Origin: Candidatus Rhodoferax mariagerensis
Lineage (GTDB): Bacteria > Pseudomonadota > Gammaproteobacteria > Burkholderiales > Burkholderiaceae_C
Length of the DNA stretch: 64,000 nucleotides
Direction of reading: 5' to 3'
NCBI GenBank assembly: GCA_016719055.1
Contig: JADKAW010000013.1
Span: 103,684 to 167,683 of the forward strand
Of the stretch, positions 50,073 through 58,609 are shown piece after piece (the first letter of the stretch is position 1; every line of letters starts with the position of its first letter). The notes beneath the pieces are model-generated. The model saw nothing but the letters and a program-made list of their open reading frames with translations, had not been told where the DNA came from and made no database searches. The position numbers and the translations under genes are program-made.

Positions 50073-50735
50073 ATGAAGACTAAAACCTCATTGCTGGCAG
50101 TAGCGGCCACTATCGCCAGCCTCACAGTGGTCGGGAGCGGAGCCAACGCTTCTCTCTTGACTTTCGACGGTGCAATTTGCGATGGCGGCCTTACCTGCAC
50201 CAACGGTCGCCCCGTCGACCAAACTTACGGTGACATCGCCGGCCAGCTTGACGTCCAGTACAACAACAATACCGGGAACAGCGCCAACTGGGGTGTGGAT
50301 GCCGGTCGCATGCTTTGGTGGAGCTCTAATTACGGTGACCTGACAAATGTCATCTACGGGGCGACTGCTTCAACGGGTGCAGCGGGTGTCTTCCTTAAGC
50401 CACTTACAGGATATCAAGTGACGCTGAATGGTTTCGACGGGGCTGGGTTTTTCGGAAGCTACGGGACCGACGTCACGTTTTTGGATGGAAATAATGCGCC
50501 ACTCTATAACGCTACCCTGACATTCCCAGCGTCGGGGCATGTGTCTATCCCCGGGTCCTATACGTCAATTTCCGGTATTTACATCTACTTTGGCCCCGAC
50601 TCCTACGACACCGCGATTGACAACATCGATTTCACGGTCACCAAAGTTGGTCAAGTCCCCGAGCCCGGCTCCCTCGCCCTTCTGGGCCTAGGTCTCGCCG
50701 GCCTTGCTGCCATCCGCAAGCGCAAGCAAGCCTGA
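50073..50735 (+). CDS. PEP-CTERM sorting-domain protein
   Basis: The product has 220 residues from ATG 50073 (AAGGA upstream). The signal peptide covers about 1-26 (cleavage GANAS). The secreted body has many Gly, Asn, Asp and aromatic residues and two Cys (CDGGLTCTNG). The C-terminus is the exosortase sorting signal: VPEPGSLALLGLGLAGLAAI followed by RKRKQA. The protein would be cleaved and handed on by an exosortase of the EpsH/XrtA type, usually linked to exopolysaccharide; none lies in the window. Known PEP-CTERM proteins act in floc and biofilm formation. The function of this one is unknown. Confidence 0.9.
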   Translation: MKTKTSLLAVAATIASLTVVGSGANASLLTFDGAICDGGLTCTNGRPVDQTYGDIAGQLDVQYNNNTGNSANWGVDAGRMLWWSSNYGDLTNVIYGATASTGAAGVFLKPLTGYQVTLNGFDGAGFFGSYGTDVTFLDGNNAPLYNATLTFPASGHVSIPGSYTSISGIYIYFGPDSYDTAIDNIDFTVTKVGQVPEPGSLALLGLGLAGLAAIRKRKQA

Positions 50736-50756
50736 CCTCTCGCATTGATTGCGCGC

Positions 50757-50780
50757 AAACCCGACTTCGGTCGGGTTTTT
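50757..50780 (+). terminator. Intrinsic terminator after the PEP-CTERM gene
   Basis: AAACCCGAC (50757-50765) and GTCGGGTTT (50770-50778) form a 9-bp stem with a TTCG tetraloop, followed by further T residues. Confidence 0.88.
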
Positions 50781-51060
50781 CTTTGGTGTCAGACGCGTAA
50801 GCCATAATCCGCTGCAATGCAGACCACCACGGACAAAAGCCGATCATCGCCCGCGAACGACTGCTTCGGAGTTTTGGGGCCGAAAAAAAGACGAAATTAG
50901 AGCCGCGACGCCAATGACCGGTTACGAGAAACCAATGCAATCCCAGGCGTTGTCTCGACCGACCGGTTACGCTGCGTACTTGACTTACGAAAGAGCCGCG
51001 TGAAAGACCGGAACCAGCCTAAAGAAGCTCGTCTGGCGCGATTCCTTGAGCAAACTCTCT

Positions 51061-51119
51061 AGCTATAAATAGCAGAGCAGTTAATACATATGAAGTAAGG
51101 ACTTCAGGCCAATTTGACA
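51061..51119 (+). repeat. Dispersed ~55-bp repeat, intergenic copy
   Basis: AGCTATAAATAGCAGAGC, a spacer, GAAGTAAGGACTTCAGGCC and AATTTGACA. It is a diverged but recognisable member of the family. Confidence 0.6.
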
Positions 51120-51228
51120 TATAAGTGCCACGAAGCCAGCACGACTCCAGCCATCCCAATCCAGTGAACGCTGATCGACGTATCGCTTGTGGTATCCAAA
51201 CTGCCTTGGCTCACTCGCAACCGCACCG

Positions 51229-51302
51229 GCGCAGTAGCCAGACAGGGCGGCCCCGATTTCTGGTACTCCAGTATGAGGGGCTGCCCTGTCCGGCTGCTGC
51301 GC
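51229..51302. repeat. Structured hairpin element, copy B
   Basis: The arms 51229-51254 and 51277-51302 pair over 23 of 26 positions; two of the three mismatches are G-U compatible in RNA. The 22-base loop (51255-51276) is the exact reverse complement of the loop of copy A at 39498-39519. The stems of the two copies differ at several base pairs yet remain paired. Confidence 0.85.
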
Positions 51303-51416
51303 AGCGCCGACTCATCGCACAACTCAGATACAAGACATCCCGGACCCGTCGGAACGACACGAATCGCAAGTAACCCACAGCAAGGTGCCAAGGGCTGCTT
51401 GGTCAAGACAATAAAG

Positions 51417-52622
51417 TCAAACCTGCGCAGCCTGCTCCAGCGCCTGCGCCACGTCTTCCAGAATGTCCTGCGGGTCTTCCAGCCCGACCGACAGGCGCAC
51501 CAGGCCTTCACTGATGCCATGCACCGCGCGCTCCTCAGCTGTATAGGTGGCGTGGGTCATGCTGGCCGGATGCTGCGCCAGGGTTTCAGCGTCGCCTAGG
51601 CTTACCGCGCGCGTCACAAGTTGCAAGGCGTCCATGAATCGAATGCCCGCGGCCAACCCACCGTGCAACTCGAACGCCACCATGCCACCAAACTGGCTCA
51701 TCTGGCGGCGGGCCAGCTCATACTGCGGAAAGTCTGGCAGCCCCGGAAAGTACACCTGCTCGGTGGCCGGGTGGCGGTGCAGCAGCTCGGCCACTTTTTG
51801 GGCGCTCTGGCAATGGCGGTCCATGCGCAGGGTCAGGGTTTTCAGGCCGCGCATCACCAGATGGGCGTCTTGCGATGACATCACCGCGCCGGTCATGTCT
51901 TTCAGGCCAAACACACGCACCCGCAGCGCCAGCTCGGGGTCGGCAAAGATGGCGGCACCGGCCATCAGGTCGCCATGGCCGCCGAGGTATTTGGTGGCTG
52001 AATGCACACTGACATCCGCGCCCAGCGTCAGGGGGCGCTGCAGGTAGGGTGTGCAATAGGTGTTGTCGACCACCACTTTGGCACCGGCCTGGTGCGCAAT
52101 TCTTGACACCGCTGCAATATCAACCAGCCGCATGTTGGGGTTGGCGGGCGTCTCAAAATACACCACCCGGGTGTCGGGGCCGATGGCCTGCGCCACGGCT
52201 TGCAGGTCGGTCATGTCGACATGCCGCACGCGCACGCCAAACTGCGGCAGCCCATGGTTCAGCAGCGAAAAGGTGCAGCCGTACAGCGTCAGATCAGCCA
52301 GCACCTCGTCGCCCTGCTGCAGCATCGACCACAGGGTGGCGCTGATCGCGCCCATGCCCGAACCAAACACCACCGCGCCCACCCCTTCTTCCAGGCTGGC
52401 CAGGCGTGCCTCCAGCAGGTTCAGCGTGGGGTTGCCAACTCGGCTGTAGAAGTAGCCCGACTCGGTCCCGGCAAAACAGCGCCCGCCATAGGCCGCATCG
52501 GGAAACGCGTAGGTGGCCGAGGTGTAGATCGGTGGCACCAATGCGCCATGGTGCTCGGCCGGGTGGTAGCCATGGTGGATGGCGCGGGTGCTAAAGCCGG
52601 TAGGTTTGGCGGTATGGCTCAT
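51417..52622 (-). CDS. megL: Methionine gamma-lyase
   Basis: The product has 401 residues from the ATG at 52622; upstream codons lack family similarity. It is a PLP enzyme of the Cys/Met metabolism family that splits methionine to methanethiol, 2-oxobutyrate and ammonia. The PLP Lys is Lys211 (SATKYLGGHGD), and Cys116 (LYGCTF) is the residue characteristic of methionine gamma-lyases. Both numbers equal those of the Pseudomonas putida enzyme. YSRVGNPT and VVDNTYCTPYLQRP are also present. It is divergent from an Lrp-family regulator gene, which is the usual arrangement for regulation by methionine or another amino acid. Confidence 0.92.
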   Translation of the reverse strand: MSHTAKPTGFSTRAIHHGYHPAEHHGALVPPIYTSATYAFPDAAYGGRCFAGTESGYFYSRVGNPTLNLLEARLASLEEGVGAVVFGSGMGAISATLWSMLQQGDEVLADLTLYGCTFSLLNHGLPQFGVRVRHVDMTDLQAVAQAIGPDTRVVYFETPANPNMRLVDIAAVSRIAHQAGAKVVVDNTYCTPYLQRPLTLGADVSVHSATKYLGGHGDLMAGAAIFADPELALRVRVFGLKDMTGAVMSSQDAHLVMRGLKTLTLRMDRHCQSAQKVAELLHRHPATEQVYFPGLPDFPQYELARRQMSQFGGMVAFELHGGLAAGIRFMDALQLVTRAVSLGDAETLAQHPASMTHATYTAEERAVHGISEGLVRLSVGLEDPQDILEDVAQALEQAAQV

Positions 52623-52752
52623 GTTCAACTTTCTAAAACAATCCGACCAGGCAGACTCCTGGTGCGGCCCAAAGGACGGTATCGTTGAAGAATTTTGAGC
52701 CAACTGAGCGGGAGAGTTTTCCTCAAATTTCTTGCCAAATGCGTTTAATTTG

Positions 52753-52771
52753 GAATAATCTTCTTTTATTC
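52753..52771. promoter_or_regulatory. Possible Lrp-type operator between megL and the regulator gene
   Basis: GAATAA (52753-52758) and TTATTC (52766-52771) form a 6-bp inverted repeat in an AT-rich stretch 20 bp before the regulator ATG. Asymmetric AT-rich palindromes like this are typical binding sites of Lrp/AsnC proteins. Confidence 0.45.
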
Positions 52772-52790
52772 TTCACTTTTGAGGTGAATC

Positions 52791-53267
52791 ATGCCCAATC
52801 CAGCCAGCCCTTTCGACGCCGTGGACCGCCAGTTGCTCACGGCCTTGCAGCACGACGGCCGCGCCACTGTGGGCGAACTGGCCGAGCAGGTGTCGCTGTC
52901 GGCATCGCCCTGCTGGCGGCGCATCAAACATCTGGAAGAGACCGGCGTGATCGAGGGTTACCACGCCCGCCTGAGCCGGCAAAAGCTGGGCTACGGTGTG
53001 ACTGGCTTTGTGCACCTGCAGATGGAAAACCACACGCCGCAGGCGGCCGAGTCGTTTGAGCGCGCCGTGGTGGCGCTACCGCAGGTGCTGTCATGCCACA
53101 ACCTGTCGGGCCGCTACGACTACCAGCTTGAAGTGGTTGGGGTGGACCTGGCCGCTTTTGCCGAGTTTGCCCGCACGCAGATCCGCGCCCTGCCGGGGGT
53201 GCGCGGGATTTCAACCAGTTTTTCACTCAAGGAGGTCAAGCGCGCGCTGGCCTTGCCGGTTCAATGA
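52791..53267 (+). CDS. Lrp/AsnC-family transcriptional regulator
   Basis: The product has 158 residues. N-terminal helix-turn-helix (about residues 10-60: AVDRQLLTALQHDGRATVGE, LSASPCWRRIKHLEETGVI), then the RAM ligand domain (about 70-150) with GRYDYQLEVVGVDLAAF and VRGISTSFSLKEVK. It probably controls megL, from which it diverges, and its own gene. The start ATG follows a GAGGTG site. Confidence 0.92.
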   Translation: MPNPASPFDAVDRQLLTALQHDGRATVGELAEQVSLSASPCWRRIKHLEETGVIEGYHARLSRQKLGYGVTGFVHLQMENHTPQAAESFERAVVALPQVLSCHNLSGRYDYQLEVVGVDLAAFAEFARTQIRALPGVRGISTSFSLKEVKRALALPVQ

Positions 53268-53323
53268 GGCTGATAGAGCCCTGCCTCTAGGCGATCACCC
53301 TCGGCACCGCCACAATGGGCGGC

Positions 53324-54595
53324 ATGACTCCCACCCTGCCCCCACCCAAAAAAACCAGCCGCCATCTGCAGAGCAGTGACCTGCGCGCCGCCGCCCTGCT
53401 AGCTACTGAGGCAACCCACGCCATCACCACCTTGACCGAGGGCGTGCACCAGTCGGTCTGGCGCACGCTGGGTGCGCCCAGTGGCGACACCACCGCGCAG
53501 ACACGGGGACTCTCCGGGCTGATTTACCAGAGTATTCAAGGCGTGACCCGGCTGGTGGGCCAAAGCGTGACCGGTGCGCTGACCCGGCTTGAGCCGATGC
53601 TGCAGCGTGCCGAAGACAGCGCCGACGCATCGCCAGAGCGCACGGCGTTTATTGCCGCACTCAACGGCGTGATGGGCGACCGCCTGCAGGCCAGTGCCAA
53701 CCCGCTGGTCTTGACCATGACACTACGAATTCAGGAGCTATCAGCGCAGGTATCAAAAGGGCTGGAGGCCAATTTATCTCTCAAAGATCAAATCCCTGGC
53801 GCGACGCCCAAACTGCTACTGGTGATCCATGGCCTGTGCATGAACGACCTGCAGTGGACCACCCAGCAAGACGGCCAGCGCATCAACCACGCCGAGACCT
53901 TGGCGCAAAACTTGGGCTACACCCCGGTTTACCTGCGCTACAACACCGGCCTGCATGTGTCGCAAAACGGCCATGCGCTGGCCGCGCAACTTGAACAACT
54001 GGTACACAACTGGCCCGTGCCCCTGACCGAACTCACCGTGCTGGTGCACAGCATGGGCGGGCTGGTCACCCGCAGCGCATTGCACTACGCCAGCCAGGAC
54101 GGCCTTCACTGGCCCCGGCTGCTGAAAAACATCATGTTTCTGGGCACGCCGCACCACGGCGCACCGCTGGAGCGCGCGGGCAACTGGGTCGATGTGATTC
54201 TGGGCAGCACCCCTTACAGCCGGCCGTTTGCCAAACTGGGCCAGTTGCGCAGTGCTGGCGTGACGGACCTGCGCTACGGCCATGTGCTGGATGTGGACTG
54301 GCAGGGCCACGACCGCTTTCGGCGCAAGCCCGACAGCCGCCAGCCCGTGCCACTGCCCGAACACGTGGCGTGTTTTACCGTGGCCGCCACCCGCGCCGCC
54401 CGGCGCTGCAAACTGGCCGACCAGCTGGTGGGCGACGGCCTGGTGCCGCTGCACAGTGCCTTGGGGCACCACGACGATGCGGCGCGGCAACTGGTGTTTG
54501 CGCGCGAGCGCCAGCTCATTGTGTACCGCACCCACCACATGCAGTTGCTCAGCAACCCCGAGGTCACACAACAATTGCTGCGCTGGCTGGGCTGA
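53324..54595 (+). CDS. Alpha/beta-hydrolase fold protein
   Basis: The product has 423 residues from the second ATG (53324); an ATG three codons upstream (53315) is equally possible. The first 165 residues form an Ala/Thr/Leu-rich helical region. The hydrolase domain follows: KLLLVIHGLCMND, nucleophile elbow LVHSMGG, GTPHHGAPLERAGN and the His-containing YRTHHMQLLSNPEV at the C-terminus. It resembles lipase/PGAP1-like esterases; the substrate is unknown. A dispersed repeat (53722-53775) is read in frame in the linker before the hydrolase domain (about residues 134-150). Confidence 0.82.
   Translation: MTPTLPPPKKTSRHLQSSDLRAAALLATEATHAITTLTEGVHQSVWRTLGAPSGDTTAQTRGLSGLIYQSIQGVTRLVGQSVTGALTRLEPMLQRAEDSADASPERTAFIAALNGVMGDRLQASANPLVLTMTLRIQELSAQVSKGLEANLSLKDQIPGATPKLLLVIHGLCMNDLQWTTQQDGQRINHAETLAQNLGYTPVYLRYNTGLHVSQNGHALAAQLEQLVHNWPVPLTELTVLVHSMGGLVTRSALHYASQDGLHWPRLLKNIMFLGTPHHGAPLERAGNWVDVILGSTPYSRPFAKLGQLRSAGVTDLRYGHVLDVDWQGHDRFRRKPDSRQPVPLPEHVACFTVAATRAARRCKLADQLVGDGLVPLHSALGHHDDAARQLVFARERQLIVYRTHHMQLLSNPEVTQQLLRWLG
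53722..53775 (+). repeat. Dispersed ~55-bp repeat inside the alpha/beta-hydrolase gene
   Basis: ACTACGAATTCAGGAGCT, then ATCAGCGCAGG, AAAAGGGCTGGAGGCC and AATTT. It is translated within RIQELSAQVSKGLEANLS with no frame change. Confidence 0.75.
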
Positions 54596-54651
54596 CAGCA
54601 TCGACATCGCTGCTAATATTGACAGCATTGACGTCAACTCAGGAGAATGTT

Positions 54652-54801
54652 GTGGCTGTTCTGACGATTCGAAATGTCGAAGACGCCCAGATTGCAGCCA
54701 TCGCCCAAGCTCACCACCTTGAACTGGTCACACGCCACGTCTCGGACTTCAAAGGCATTGAGGGGCTGACCGTGTTAAACCCTTGGCAGCCCGGCATCTG
54801 A
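54652..54801 (+). pseudogene. Chimeric remnant of a FitA/FitB-type (VapBC) toxin-antitoxin pair
   Basis: A 49-codon frame starting at GTG 54652, with AGGAGA eleven bases before it. The first ten residues (VAVLTIRNVE) are the start of a FitA-like antitoxin. From DAQIAAIAQAHHLELVTR and DFKGIEGLTVLNPW it becomes the C-terminus of a PIN-domain toxin. The rest of both genes is missing, so a deletion joined the antitoxin start to the toxin end in frame. The catalytic PIN residues are mostly lost. It is probably inactive, though potentially translated. Confidence 0.65.
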
Positions 54802-56360
54802 GCCACCCCATCACCCCACCTGCCATGCCGCTGTCCTGGAACGAAATCAAATCGCGCGCGCTGGCCTTTAGCCGCACCTGGGCCGATGCGACGGACGAAG
54901 CCAGCTTGGCCAAGCCGTTCTGGATCGGCTTTTTTGAGATTTTTGGCATCACCGACAAGCGCTGCCACCTTTGAGCTGGCGGTCGGAAACACGGCGGGGC
55001 CAGGTTTTGTCGATCTCCCCCGGCGGGGCACGCGGGCGCGACCTGAACCGCGCTTTTGATCAGGCGCTGGGCTATTTTCCGGGCCTGCCTGAGCGCGACT
55101 TGCCCCAACTGATCGTGGTGTGCGACTTTGCGCGTTTTCGGGTCCACAAGCTGCCCAGCGGTGAAACCATTGAATTCCCGCTGGCCGAGCTGCACCAGAA
55201 CCGGCGGTTGGCTTGCTGCAGCTAACAGCAGGTCATTCGCCCGCAAGACCCGGTGAACTTTCTGGCCGCCGAAAAAATGGGCCGCCTGCACGATGCCCTG
55301 AAAGCCAGTGGCTTTGACGGCCATGCGCTCGAAGTGTTGCTGGTGCGCCTGTTGTTTTGCCTGTTTGCCGACGGCACCGGTATTTTTCAGCCGGCGCAGT
55401 CCGCGCAGTTTTGTCAAGAGCGCACCGCTGTCGATGGCAGGACCGGCGCGCGCCTGGCGCAGTTGTTTCAGGTGCTCACACGCCAGAGGGCGCGCAGCCC
55501 GCTTGACGAGCAACCCGCAGCCTTTGCCTGTCAATGGCGGCTTGTTTCAAGAGGTCCGCCGCTGGCCGATTTTGATTCGGCCATGCGCGAGGCGCTGCTC
55601 GATGCCTGCGCGCTCGACTGGTCGGCCATTAGCCCGGCAATTTTCGGCAGCTTGTTCCAGAGCATCATGAACAGCGCCGCCCGGCGCAACCTGGGCGCGC
55701 ATTACACCTCAGAGGAAAACATCCCAGCTGATCAAACCTGTTTCTGACGCCTTGGGCCGAGTTTGACGCGGCCACGCAACCGGCTGTTTGACTTTCACAA
55801 AGCCGCACCCGGACTTTTTTGACCCGGCCTGGGCGGCAACTTTCTGGCGGGGCCACCGCGAGCCGGCTGCTGGAACTGGCCTGTGCGCGCCAGCCAGCGC
55901 CTGAGCGGCCACACCGGGCAGCAGAGCGTCGATGTGTTTGGGCTGATCGGTGTCGATGTAGACCAGTTCTACGGCATCGAGATTGAAGAGTTTCCGGCGC
56001 AAATTGCCCAGGTGCGCTTGCTGACCACCAGACGAACCGCCGTCAGCGAGGAGTTTGGCCCGCACTTTGCCGCATTCCACTCACCACCAGCCCGCTGTGG
56101 TTGCAATGCGCCACGCCCGATTGGGCCGAGCTGCTGCCGCGAGCGCTGCAGTATGGCGGGCAATCCGCCGTTACACGCGCGCGAACCGCTGGGAGCACGC
56201 TGGGGGCTGATTTGGTGACGGCCGGTCAAGGCACGCCTTTAAATCCCACGGCACGCCAGCTATGAACACACCGTCGGGCCCGCCCATGAACCTTCGGTTC
56301 TTAAAATCGCGCCTGACGGCCACCCCAACCCAGCCTCAACGCCCACCAATGCGCATCAGG

Positions 56361-56493
56361 CCCATGGGGTGCAGAACCCAATTTCCAACTTGACGACAGC
56401 GCAGGCCAATGGGGGTCGGATCCCAATTTCGCACTACGCCATCAGCCAGGGTGACAACGGCCCCACGAAATTGGGCTCTGACCCCCATTGGCC
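56361..56493. repeat. REP-like cluster inside the methyltransferase pseudogene
   Basis: An inverted repeat with 28-base arms (56404-56431 and 56466-56493) and a 34-base loop is preceded by a diverged direct half-copy (56361-56390). The arms pair at 26 of 28 positions. The two mismatches are the same ones found in the element at 41263-41339. Confidence 0.8.
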
Positions 56494-57388
56494 GGACCAC
56501 GCCAACACCCCCGCGCTTTGTCACCCAGCATCACCCAGCGAGCAGGTCGCGTGCTGGGTTGGCTACTGGCCCAAGGCATCCAGATTCACTTTGCCCACCG
56601 CACCTTTCGCTGGAGCAACGAGGGCCGTGGCGTGGCGGCGGTGCACTGCGTCATCATCGGCTTTGGGCTGCAAGACCGCGCCGACAAAGTTATTTTTGAG
56701 TACGAAGACATTGCCGGCGAACCGCACGCGGTTACGGCATCGCATATCTCGCCCTACTTGACCGATGCGCCGGATGTGCTGATTACAAACGGCGCAACAC
56801 ACCAATTTGCACGGTGCCGGAGATTGGTTTTGGCAGCAAGCCGATTGACGACGGCATTTCCTGTGCTCGATGAAGAGCGCGATGACTTTTTCGCCGCGAA
56901 CCGCTGGCCGGCCGCCGGTCATCCGGGAATTTATCGGCGGCGAAGAGTTCCTGAATGGCGGGAAACGCTATTGCCTGTGGCTAAAGAACATCAGTCCGCC
57001 TGAGCTTCGCGCCATGCCCGAAGTACTCAAACGAGTGGAATTGGTCAAGCAGGAACGACTAAAAAGTGCCAAAGCACCGACCCGTGAACTTGCCAAAACC
57101 CCCGACTGTTTATTGGAGGACAGCCGGCGGTGCCTTATTTGTTGATTCCCGAAGGTCAGCTCAGAAAGCCGGGCGTTCGTTCCGGTAGGATTTTTCCCGC
57201 CACAGGTCATCATCAATCCGTCTGTGCTGGTCGTGCCGAATGCTGGCTTGCTGACGCTGGGCGTTTTGCAATCCAGCATGCACATGACCTGGATGCGAGC
57301 CGTCTGCGGACGTCTCAAAAGCGACTATCAGTATTCCGCACAGATCGTCTACAACAACTTCCCCTGGCCCGATCTACCCGGTTCTCAT

Positions 57389-57447
57389 AAGCAAAATCAG
57401 CCTTCAGCCCAAGCGCAGCAAGCGCAAGCAGCTATTGAATCAGAAGC
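57389..57447 (-). repeat. Dispersed ~55-bp repeat inside the methyltransferase pseudogene
   Basis: Minus-strand reading: CTTCTGATTCAATAGCTGC, then TTGCGC, a spacer and TTGGGCTGAAGGCTGATTTT. In the surviving frame it encodes part of the Gln/Ala-rich stretch after FPWPDLPGS. Confidence 0.65.
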
Positions 57448-57755
57448 ACAAGCGGTGCTGGACATCCGCGCCAACTACCAGCAGCCCGCCGACCCCGCGC
57501 AAAAGCCCGCCACGCTGGCCGACCTGTACGACCCGCTGGCCATGCCGCCCGACCTGCTGAAAGCGCACCAGCGGCTCGACGCGGCAGTTGATGCCGCCTA
57601 CGCGCTGTGCGGTGGCAAAAAGAAGTGGGCCAGCGAACCCGAGCGCGTGGCGTTTTTGTTTGCCCGCTACCAGCAGCTCACCAGCTTGCTGCCGGCAGAA
57701 AAGCCCAAAGGCAAGCGCAAAGCCCCTGCAGCGCACTCCTAGCCAAAGGACAACC

Positions 57756-57998
57756 ATGCCTGTCGTATTCCGCTACAAGTCTTTCCGGTTTTTCTTTTAC
57801 TCGAACGAGGGCAACCCACCTGAGGATATGCACATTCACGTTCGCAGTGGGTTTGGCGAGGCAAAATTCTGGTTAACGCCCACGGTGTATTTGGCCGACA
57901 GCAGCGGACTGGATGCCCGCACCCTGCGCGAGCTTCGTGACTTGATTGCCGACAACTTATCCTTGATTGAAAGGGCATGGAATGAACATTTCTCCTGA
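57756..57998 (+). CDS. DUF4160 family small protein
   Basis: The product has 80 residues from ATG 57756. DUF4160 features: PVVFRYKSFRFFFYSNEGNPPEDMHIHV near the start, including the conserved HIHV, and ELRDLIADNLSLIERAWNEHF at the end. It is almost always paired with DUF2442, as here: the next gene starts 16 bp before its stop. Such pairs are suspected toxin-antitoxin modules, with no proven activity that I know of. Confidence 0.85.
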   Translation: MPVVFRYKSFRFFFYSNEGNPPEDMHIHVRSGFGEAKFWLTPTVYLADSSGLDARTLRELRDLIADNLSLIERAWNEHFS

Positions 57999-58233
57999 AT
58001 CGGTTCGTTTTGACGACGATACCTTGTGGGTGAACTTGGCCGATGGGCGTGTGATCGGTGTGCCATTGGCCTGGTTTCCGCGTTTGCTTGGCGCGTCGGA
58101 GTCGCAGCGCGCCCAGGTTGAACTCAGCCCTGGCGGCCTGCACTGGGATGCTCTGGACGAGGACATTTCGGTACGCGGCCTGCTGCAAGGCCACGGCGAC
58201 CGCACGCGAAATCGCCTCATGACAACGGCCTGA
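57982..58233 (+). CDS. DUF2442 family small protein
   Basis: The product has 83 residues from ATG 57982, overlapping the DUF4160 gene by 17 bases. DUF2442 pattern: VRFDDDTLWVNLADGRVIGVPLAWFPRLL, then LHWDALDEDISVRGLLQG. It is the likely partner of the DUF4160 protein. Confidence 0.85.
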   Translation: MNISPESVRFDDDTLWVNLADGRVIGVPLAWFPRLLGASESQRAQVELSPGGLHWDALDEDISVRGLLQGHGDRTRNRLMTTA

Positions 58234-58258
58234 TGCACGAAGCAAGCGGTAAAAGTTC

Positions 58259-58393
58259 ATGCCAAGCCACTCACAGCGCGTGAAGTTGCTGGATGCGCGC
58301 CTGATCGCCCCTTTCACACTGGCGGTCGGTTTTTCGGATGGCACCGAAGGGGTTTTTGACGGCAAGGACGACCTGCGCTACCCGAACTATTTC
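58259..58393 (+). pseudogene. Truncated second DUF2442-like gene
   Basis: The first 45 codons (RVKLLDARLIAPFTLAVGF then SDGTEGVFDG) match the start of a DUF2442 protein of the other subtype. After about 58393 the frame runs antisense through the DUF2283 gene, so the native C-terminal half is lost. The remnant is flanked by intact small genes on both sides. Confidence 0.55.
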
Positions 58394-58408
58394 TGGCGCT
58401 CTCACCCA

Positions 58409-58609
58409 TCAAGCGTTAACCAACTCCATCGCCAACTCTCTTGGGTTGTCGGTTTGCTGGCTCACATCCAGCATTTCGATACCCAGCACTCGGCCCTGCG
58501 CATCAAAATCCAGCACCATGCCAGGACGCACTTCGTCGCTTTCCGCCACAACGCCAGCACGTAAACGGATGTACATGGCATCAGCCTGTTGGTCATACTC
58601 AATTTTCAT
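58409..58609 (-). CDS. DUF2283 family small protein
   Basis: The product has 66 residues. The DUF2283 pattern is MKIEYDQQADAMYIRL, EVRPGMVLDFDAQGRVLGIE and MLDVSQ. It is usually found as the partner of a DUF4258 gene, which lies directly upstream here and overlaps it by four bases. It is probably the antitoxin half of a small two-gene module; this is inferred from the arrangement. Confidence 0.85.
   Translation of the reverse strand: MKIEYDQQADAMYIRLRAGVVAESDEVRPGMVLDFDAQGRVLGIEMLDVSQQTDNPRELAMELVNA

Larger units (their letters stand above)
50781..51416. other. Intergenic region with repeats
   Basis: 636 bases without a supported gene. They contain a dispersed repeat copy (51061-51119) and hairpin element copy B (51229-51302). 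The 84-codon frame at 50749-51003 overlaps the terminator and resembles nothing. Confidence 0.5.
54825..57742 (+). pseudogene. Decayed MmeI-like DNA methyltransferase / type IIG restriction enzyme
   Basis: Pieces of one ~900-residue protein appear in order in shifting frames. 54825-54960 has MPLSWNEIKSRALAFSR and FWIGFFEIFGITDKR. 55020-55215 has DLNRAFDQALGYFPGL and PQLIVVCDFARFRVHKL. 55220-55725 has MGRLHDALKASGFDGHALEV through LGAHYTSEEN. 55930-56080 has LIGVDVDQFYGIEIEEFPAQ. 56545-56790 has LLAQGIQIHFAHRTFRWSNE. 56920-57120 has REFIGGEEFLNGGKRYCLW. 57200-57742 has QSSMHMTWMRAVCGRLKSD to the end. The motif I region is garbled and the NPPF-containing centre is deleted where a REP cluster (56361-56493) now sits. 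At least five frame changes exclude function. Confidence 0.85.
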
